Assembly (NCBI GenBank): GCA_032622095.1
Contig: CP136066.1
Location: forward strand, 3,309,784-3,373,783
DNA: 64,000 nucleotides
From: Siphonodentalium dalli
Taxonomy: Eukaryota; Mollusca; Scaphopoda; Gadilida; Siphonodentaliidae
Direction of reading: 5' to 3'
The notes below the pieces were generated by a model that saw only the letters and a program-made list of their open reading frames with translations, did no database searches and was not told the DNA's origin. Of this stretch, positions 57,083 to 64,000 are shown piece after piece. The translations under genes were made by a program, and so were the position numbers. Numbering within the stretch: position 1 is the stretch's first letter; each line of letters starts with the position of its first letter.

Positions 57083-58554
57083 TTGTTTGGCAACATTCCC
57101 ATCCAACAGACCCGCTAAATGACCCTTGTAATAATAAATGTATTATCACAGCGTTGTATATGGAACATTAGGGGACTATGAAGTACCATAATGTTGTCGT
57201 ACAACCTGAGGTTGGTGAAAATTTAATTTTTCGGGAAAATAAATAGCAGCCTGCTTCAACCGTGAGGGATGCATACCTTCTACCCAAGTCCATATCGACG
57301 ATACTGGTGTGATATATGCAATACCTGAGATGAAATCATCATGCATCCAATATAGAAGTATATATGTATGTACGCCACTGCATTCACGTCGGACGTGTAT
57401 AGAAGTGTGCACGTTACCGAGCGTGTATATACGTATGCACAGCATGTTCGTCAATGCACCCAGAGTCCAGACCGAGCGTGTATAGAAGTATATCCGGCTT
57501 GTGCGCAATCTCTGGCGCGGAATTGATTTGATTTCCGCTTGTATACATGATACAAACAAGAAATTGTCATTAACCGGATATGACATCACACACATGGCTG
57601 CACATAGTAATTGTAACCAGACAAAACATCGTCTTCCAACGGATCATGCGGCGTGTGTAGTGTGAGCTGTATATATCAAATTATCCGCCGTTTTGGCCTT
57701 CTAGCAATGTTCGTACACTATGATCACCTTAGAATGAGTACAGAACATGAAAGTAAAACATATCGATGGAAAAATGTTCGCCATTTAAAACGACTCGGAG
57801 TGGGTTCATATGACATGTACAACAAGTAAATAAACATTATATTTACTTTGTTCTTATTTGCTGTATAACTAATTATCCAGTCGCATGTCAAAACCATTGT
57901 TATGTAAATATTAATGTTACGGTACAATTACAGATAACAGTACAACTGGTCCAATAAGTTGCCAACGTTTAATAAAAATCTGACGGCAAATATTGGAGAA
58001 GAGCTAGGGATAACATAGTGTGGCTTCTCTCTATATCTCAATTTTCTTTTACCTCAAATCTACGCCAAAAGTTTGGTGTATACCATATATTGGTGGAGGT
58101 CGACATTACATGTATATATTGCTTTATAACAAACACTCTAAACTGTTTTGTGGACTTCAATTACTGTGCTCACTTGTTTTATATGCGAATTGATGATTTT
58201 CGTCAAACTTCCTTAAATCCTCACAACCCATTTATCATACGTGAATACACAACATATTGCATTCATAACTAATTCTGACTGGCACCAACGATGTTCATTT
58301 AACACAAAACAAATATTGACCCAACAATTAACCCCGGACATTGCATTTCATATTAAACCTTTTACAAAATGTGATTTATCAACCAAACAATATGGTGGAA
58401 TATTATTCAAAGAGCGAGATCGCATTGTTCACTGATTGTGTATACGAAAAAGTTGTTTATCCCCCAGCATGTAAGCTCGGACAGTTTTTGGTGTTTCTGT
58501 CTAGCTATAACTCTGTCCTCATACGCCGCTACTAAGAACACACTATTACAATGA
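57083..58554. other. No recognised gene
   Basis: The 139-codon minus frame at 57176-57595 runs through loosely repeated CGTGTATAGAAGT / CGTGTATATACGT words (57390-57490) and looks like chance. An 84-codon plus frame (58018-58272) is unsupported. Confidence 0.4.
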
Positions 58555-58752
58555 TAGAACATGCTAAAGAATGTAAGAACAAATAAAAAAAGAAAAGAAG
58601 ATAAACATTGTTAAATAATGTAAGAAACACTGATAAGACATTGTCACGCCAATGCATTCTCTTATATATGGGAACCGACCAATATAAGAGAATGAGTTTG
58701 CACAGGAGTTTGCTGTTGCGCTAGCGCAGCTTCCGTCATGGAAGGGTTAATA
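58555..58752. mobile_element. Degenerate MITE with one eroded dyad and TTAA end
   Basis: TGTTAAATAATGTAAGAAAC-like spacer sequence, then CCAATGCATTCTCTTATATA with a collapsed dyad (the loop is lost), then GCGCTAGCGCAGCTTCCGTC, ATGGAAGGG and TTAA at about 58748. The end belongs to the older cousin family. Confidence 0.65.
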
Positions 58753-59332
58753 ATATACCCCACTAAATATATCACAATTGGTACACATTAGTTATGTAGC
58801 CAATGTAGTATCCAACAAATGTTACAGTTACAAAATTATCCCATTGGTAACAAAATTCGCGGAGTTTCATCCCAAAACTACAAACAAATCCGCATGTCCC
58901 GACATAAAATCCAACCAACCATTATATCTACAATTAATCTATCTTTGGTGACCTGGTATTGTTTTCGTAAATTCATAAAAATGGTTTCCTTGTGACCAGG
59001 AGTTTGTCGGCCATTGTACCGACAGTATAATGTAACTCCACTTCGAATCACAATACTACGGACGCGCGTACATATATTTAATTCCCTACATCCGCAGTAA
59101 ATCAAAACCAGTGGCGGAATGACGTCATGTGTCGTTGTCTATAGATGGTGTGTCTGTCATTTGCAGAATGAGGTCCACAAAGGGTGAATTTAGAGATGCT
59201 AACCAGCACAGTGGACCATCAGAACCACATTCATCCGCTGGTAACATCAGTCTGTTTATATAGGCCTTATCTTCGGTATATGTAAAGTATATGTTCTCAA
59301 ACACGATGTCATTGTTGGAAGAAAAATATTTG
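58753..59332. other. Spacer with one R6 hairpin-repeat piece
   Basis: TCATTTGCAGAATGAGGTCC at 59157 matches repeat R6 at 44068. Otherwise nothing recognised. Confidence 0.4.
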
Positions 59333-59727
59333 AGATTGTTTTACCCTGTGCCAATGCATTCTCTTATATATGCGAGTCGACCATAGGTCGCCTCGCATAT
59401 ATAAGAGAATGCATTGGCCTAACAATTTTTTACAATTTTTATAATTTTTTCTTTTATTCTTTAACAATTTTATAATTTCACCCATACAGAGCCCCAGACA
59501 AACATGAGCAGACGACACTCTTCTATATGCTTCTATATATGTGTGGGGCTGCCTGCAGGGTAATGGATGTTTTTTTTGTATTTTATGTCCTAAAAATTGT
59601 AAGAAACATTTATTTAAAAAAAATGATAAAAAATTGTTAGGCCAATGCATTCTCTTATATATGCGAGGCGACCTATGGTCGAATCGCATATATAAGAGAA
59701 TGCATTGGCACAGGGTAAAAAAATCTC
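59333..59727. mobile_element. Palindromic core, type B, complete copy
   Basis: TTTGAGATTGTTTTACCCTG at the left pairs with AGGGTAAAAAAATCTCAAA at the right. Two dyads (about 59352-59419 and 59642-59709) flank a longer spacer that holds the AGCCCCAGACAAACATGAGC to CCTGCAGGG module. Shows that the dyad pair exists without the TTAACCCTTTACCC ends. Confidence 0.8.
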
Positions 59728-60242
59728 AAATTAACATTATTTTAGTTACTTTTTCCCTTCTATTCAGTTTCAATATCCCCTAATCCACACCATATATACA
59801 TAATCAAGGTGACATGCATGAATATCATCAACTTCAACTGCGGAACGTCCGTCGTGCGGGATAGCGACACTAAATCCACCCTCTGTGGACAGCATTCTGT
59901 AAATGGAAGTCACTAGTTCCAGGCTTGCCTGTGTCGCATTGTGACATTGTGGCATGTTGGTGCAGAACGTTATATTATTGATAACTCCCCCACCCATTCT
60001 TCTGTCGAGAAGTATGCACGATAGTCCAGCAGCTAGGAGCTATGAACTGATGCATTGTACTGTCCGACATTGTGCTGCGCCATCAAACGCATCGCGAGAC
60101 CAACTAAGATCAATGATGTGTTGTTATTGGTGTATGCTGGTAAAGAACTATTCTTATGCTCTAGCACGTATGTAGTAGGTCAATACTATAAGTGCCATGA
60201 ATGACAACTATATACACCTATGTGAACCCGGAAAGTTTTCCG
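59728..60242. other. Spacer with one R6 piece
   Basis: ACTAAATCCACCCTCTGTGG and CATTCTGTAAATGGAAGTCA (59868-59912) resemble R6. No gene. Confidence 0.4.
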
Positions 60243-60641
60243 TTAACCCTTTACCCAACAAACCGGCCAAAAACGGCCAAATAAAGCTGCAACAGCCTAA
60301 ATTATCTTCGGTCTGTCTCAATAGAACCATACAAATATGGATATCATTGGAACCGGCTCCTTGACCACATTGTGATAGTTACAGTTAGCCCTGTGCCAAT
60401 GCATTCTCTTATATATGCGAGTCGACCATAGGTCGCCTCGCATATATAAGAGAATGCATTAGCCTAAAACAAATCTTTTTTTAACACTTTTTACCATTTT
60501 TTCTTACATTCTTTAACAATTTTATAATTTGTAATGTGTTAAGCCAATGCATTCTCTTATATATGCGAGGCGACCTATGGTCGACTCGCATATATAAGAG
60601 AATGCATTGGCACAGGACCCTTCTGTTGGGTAAAGGGTTAA
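60243..60641 (+). mobile_element. TTAA MITE family A, copy 7
   Basis: TTAA at 60243-60246 and 60638-60641, two dyads, canonical order. Inserted at the outer edge of a foldback F2 arm that starts right after it. Confidence 0.95.
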
Positions 60642-60965
60642 GTGTTTTGTTGACTCATTTTCCCCACATGCGATGGAGTCAAAATAAAGGATGTTCACTG
60701 ATACTAGTAGTTATAACAACCAGGCCCATTGACAATAATGGACTATGGATTATGTTAGGAATACACAATGTGAACGCTGTAGAGGTTTTAATAAATAGGT
60801 ATGTTATTTCATTAGCCCAACAAACACACAATCCATATATAAGAAACAACTATGGTATTTTGTACAGACCACTGTTAAGAATGATGAATCAGAAAACAAA
60901 TATTCTTGTTTATCAAGCGTTATTTTAAACATTTACAGTTGTTTACAAATGGTAGTTTCAGTTTC
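60642..60965 (+). repeat. Solo arm of foldback F2
   Basis: CATTTTCCCCACATGCGATG, GAGTCAAAATAAAGG, GATTATGTTAGGAAT, AGAGGTTTTAATAAATAGGT, AACAAACACACAATCCATAT and AAGAATGATGAATCAG follow the order of the left arm 23985-24332. No second arm nearby. Confidence 0.8.
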
Positions 60966-61547
60966 GAGAATACTCCGAACCAAATTTAATATGTCCAGCC
61001 AACTCATTTCATGCAACTTTGTTTCCGACGAATGGTCAACGCTATCTGCATGTTTCCATCAAAGCTAAGCAAGACTTACATAACTCCTGTGTTCAGTAAC
61101 TCGGTTGTTGATCTGTAGTTCAGTACATTCCACAATTTAATCAACTTTGGTTGGGACTATAATTAGACAGGCGTTGAGGCTGAGTACAATTTCTTTAATA
61201 AAGGCCAAGATATGAGTTGTTAATGGGCCTTCCGAAAATACCGAGGTTAGTTCCTTCCCCCCCCCATACAAGGTTAGCATACAAGGTTAGTAAGCAATAT
61301 TTGAAGTGTAGAGGAAGTGTGGGGACTTGATACTATACTGCACTTGTCTGATGCCAACCCCCTCTAAACATGAGCGCAATCGCTCAGTCTCATCCCGGAA
61401 CTCAGATGCCGCGAGGATCAATTAGCTTTATTCTTGTTGCCAATAACCGTGTCAATTCCCGTCTTTAGCTCCACACAGACAAACATTTAGCTTCACCGCG
61501 TTAAATATTGCAATTGCAGCGCGCGCGCCTTTGATTATTCTACGCGT
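60966..61547. other. No gene seen
   Basis: Spacer. ATACAAGGTTAG is doubled near 61265 and 61278. Confidence 0.4.
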
Positions 61548-61826
61548 TCATCCGTACACGGCTTGTAATGGCCACCTCCGATAATAAATTTTACTCCTCA
61601 AAGAATCCATAAATTTCTTGTACAACTTCCGCCTGAGCGGATTCAAAAAGGATCGTTCATCGTTGGCATTCATATTTTTATCGAATTTCTCATTGATTTC
61701 CGGATTATCCTGCATAAATTTGTTATGATGCGCTCGGAAAGTCGCGATATGTGGATGATTTTCCCAATTTGGTATCGAAAATGCATTCTTCCATGCGAAA
61801 GCTGCATACATCACCGACAATATCAC
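61548..61826 (-). CDS. Weak candidate exon, unknown protein (92 codons)
   Basis: The frame has a protein-like, charged composition: WENHPHIATFRAHHNKF, then NPEINEKFDKNMN, and LRRKLYKKFMDSLRSKIYY before a stop at 61548-61550. The second half would form basic amphipathic helices. No signal peptide, membrane segment or known motif is seen. A possible splice acceptor (GTGATGTATGCAG) lies just inside the 5' end, and MITE copy 8 begins 20 bp upstream, so any upstream part would have to be spliced across it. Unrecognised; could be a chance frame. Confidence 0.28.
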   Translation of the reverse strand: MILSVMYAAFAWKNAFSIPNWENHPHIATFRAHHNKFMQDNPEINEKFDKNMNANDERSFLNPLRRKLYKKFMDSLRSKIYYRRWPLQAVYG

Positions 61827-61845
61827 AGAGATGGGCCATTCGTCG

Positions 61846-62245
61846 TTAACCCTTTACCCAACAGAACGGCCCTGTGCCAATGCATTCTCTTATATATGCG
61901 AGTCGACCATAGGTCGCCTCGCATATATAAGAGAATGCATTGGCTTAACACATTAAAAATTATAAAATTGTTAAAGAATGTAAGAAAAAATGGTAAAAAG
62001 TGTTAAAAAAAGATTTTTTTTAGGCCAATGCATTCTCTTATATATGCGAGGCGACCTATGGTCGACTCGCATATATAAGAGAATGCATTGGCACAGGGTA
62101 TAACTGAAACTATCACAATGTGGTCAAGGAGCCGGTTCCAATGATATCCATATTTGTATGGTTCTATTGAGACAGACCGAAGATATTTTAGGCTGTTGAA
62201 GCTTTATTTGGCCGGTTTTGGCCGGTTTGTTGGGTAAAGGGTTAA
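61846..62245 (-). mobile_element. TTAA MITE family A, copy 8
   Basis: TTAA at 61846-61849 and 62242-62245; both dyads intact; one change at AGAACGGCCC. Near consensus, so probably among the youngest copies. Confidence 0.95.
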
Positions 62246-63176
62246 ATGATACGTGAAATGAGTTCCTGTAGAAGGAGGCGGACTTGGTCCTGCTCTTCAA
62301 AATCACACCCATGTTGACTGTATATTCCTAAGTTGTATTGTGTGGGGAAAAACATGTTCAATGTTATTTATGTATTTGTTAATGGGTGCTCGTACAGTGC
62401 GGGCATGGACAAATATCCTACGTTCAGCTTTAAAGTAAACTTTATTGTTTCGACGAACGCGATTTTTAACTGTTGCTGCTATCATCAACAGCGACAATTG
62501 TACGCTAGTGTAAAAACCAAACGTGGATTAGAATGCCGGTTCTTGGTGGTTATCCATGCACTATTATTCTCCCGAATAGCGAGCATGTCAGCTATAAGGT
62601 TTTTTTCCGCTGGTGTTGGACTGTTTATGCATGTGCAGCTCATCACGTGTATCAGATTATGGTAGCACGCTGATGTCGAACTTGACAATGACAGACATTC
62701 CGGCTGACCATGACACCTAAGGATATCAATATACGGGCATTTATTTAAGTAAATTCCTAACGTATTTTATTTCGTAAGTGCTCGACAGACATGTTGCCAA
62801 CAAGAGTGGGATTATATATCAGATATGATAGTCTTCAAATAATTGACATTCCAGACTGAGTGACCACCGGCCACTGTATGGACGTCGCTATATACCGGTA
62901 GAGTCAGCCGCAAGAGAAACATAATGGTATGTTGTGTTGGGGCCGCGCCCATTCAATAAACCCTTCATCAAATAATTGGCGAGTAAAGCTAGAGAGAATC
63001 ACGTAATGTTTACTTTCGGCGCGTTGGCGGAAGTCGTCAATCACGTCCGCGGCCGAATGCGTCCCGTGATGATGACGGGACCTAATTCGCGGTCACGACC
63101 GACCATCGTCAGCCGACTAAACAAACATCGTGTTGTTTTTGGGAGACCCTCACCTAACACAAATAATTAGCCACTG
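62246..63176. other. No recognised gene
   Basis: A 110-codon plus frame (62333-62665) overlaps minus frames and has no recognised motif. Confidence 0.35.
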
Positions 63177-63537
63177 CGCCGACCCTGATGTGGCGCTTCC
63201 ATCACCGCTACTCCCACTCTGACATAAAGGTTTCTAGATTCCATCACGGCTACTCCGGCCGGGACACCGCGCTTCAAAATTTCAACACGGCTTATCCGAC
63301 CCTGACACCGCGCTTCTGGATTTCAACACGGCTTATACGACCCTGACACCGCCTTTCTGGATTTCAACACGGCTTATCCGACCCTGACACCGCGCTTCTG
63401 GATTTCAACACGGCTACTCTGGCCCCGACACCGCGCTTCAAAATTTCAACACGGCTTATCCGACCCTGACACCGCGCTTCTGGATTTCAACACGGCTTAT
63501 CCGACCCTGACACCGCGCTTCTGGATTTCAACACGGC
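63177..63537. repeat. 41-bp minisatellite, about nine units
   Basis: TTTCAACACGGCTTATCCGA plus CCCTGACACCGCGCTTCTGGA. Early units are diverged (CATCACGGCTACTCC); later ones are nearly identical, with spacing of exactly 41 between 63283 and 63324. Confidence 0.95.
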
Positions 63538-63654
63538 GCATTTAGATTCCATTATGGCTGCTCCGACTATCCAGCCCCTGCTACTGTGATTGTGTGCCAC
63601 AGTCATGTGGTAGCAAGTCACTGGTGTAATTTTAGGTTTCAAGTAGAAACAGCG

Positions 63655-63775
63655 TTTCGATAAATTAATTTTGGCAAATTTGTCGCTCGACCCAAATTTG
63701 ATGTGGCCAAAATGTTTGCCAAGTAATTTTTTGTTTGCCAAATTTCAACATGATTTGCCAAATTTAGTTTAGGGT
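63655..63775. repeat. TTTGGCAAA-rich fragment
   Basis: Six TTTGCCAAA/TTTGGCAAA-type words, as in the ends of the element at 11872-12433. Probably a fragment of that family; the inverted ends are not seen. Confidence 0.45.
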
Positions 63776-63888
63776 ATATAATTGTGGAAATTTAAGGAAA
63801 ATCAAATGCTTTCGTCTTTGGTATATCATGCAAAATATAACCGCATACACAGTTAAAATGAGCTAGTAATTAAGCAATCGAGTATTAT

Positions 63889-63908
63889 TAGTATATATAT
63901 ATATATAA
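63889..63908. repeat. (TA)n microsatellite
   Basis: About ten TA dinucleotides. Confidence 0.9.
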
Positions 63909-64000
63909 AAGTAGCAATATATATCTAAGAGACACCATATCATTGCGTTTAATATTACTAGACCATTATAAAGTATATGTCATCACAACAATCATAGCAC

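Noticed and set aside
57176-57595. 139-codon minus frame
   Set aside because: Chance-like composition, loose internal nucleotide repeats, no recognisable motif.

Overview
This window looks like a repeat-dense, AT-rich stretch of an animal nuclear genome, most likely a marine lophotrochozoan and perhaps a mollusc. Evidence: no bacterial-style gene packing; many micro- and minisatellites; tRNA-derived SINEs with a (CAAT)n tail; LINE and Gypsy remnants; TTAA-flanked piggyBac-like miniature elements; and the TACCCGGCGTTGCCC motif with (ACAG)n-tailed arrays, which I recall from molluscs and other invertebrates. The taxon is inference only. I recognise no intact host protein-coding gene, rRNA or functional tRNA. 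The window is either intergenic or inside a very large intron.

Layout. 1-4.5 kb: a dispersed repeat, a degenerate array and a 1.3 kb, 30-bp minisatellite. 5-9 kb: a small retroposon-like unit with a conserved coding domain (6.8-7.3 kb), a SINE, and a short tandem repeat. 10-15 kb: minisatellites, a short-TIR element and a 1.4 kb foldback element with a nested hairpin. 15-27 kb: MITEs, a (CAT)n tract, a double (ACAG)-tailed array and a second foldback. 27-38 kb: an inverted element built of GGACGTTTCGGCAC motifs, LTR scraps, a LINE reverse-transcriptase tail, a MITE invaded by another TTAA element, and a composite inverted repeat holding the 3' end of a Gypsy retrotransposon plus a second copy of the conserved coding domain. 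39-64 kb: more MITEs, a second LINE 3' end, two weak exon candidates, several minisatellites and further dispersed repeats.

The dominant theme is one miniature element of about 400 bp, bounded by TTAA and the terminal sequence CCCTTTACCCAACA, present in eight copies in both orientations. Each full copy carries two near-perfect dyads of about 68 bp. The dyad pair also occurs between different flanks, so it behaves like an exchangeable module. The most interesting protein signal is a short domain (NYELFLLRD / YKGPD-HRP) found in two diverged copies that differ largely at third codon positions, which suggests selection on an unrecognised mobile-element protein. All similarity statements were made by eye; no database search was run.
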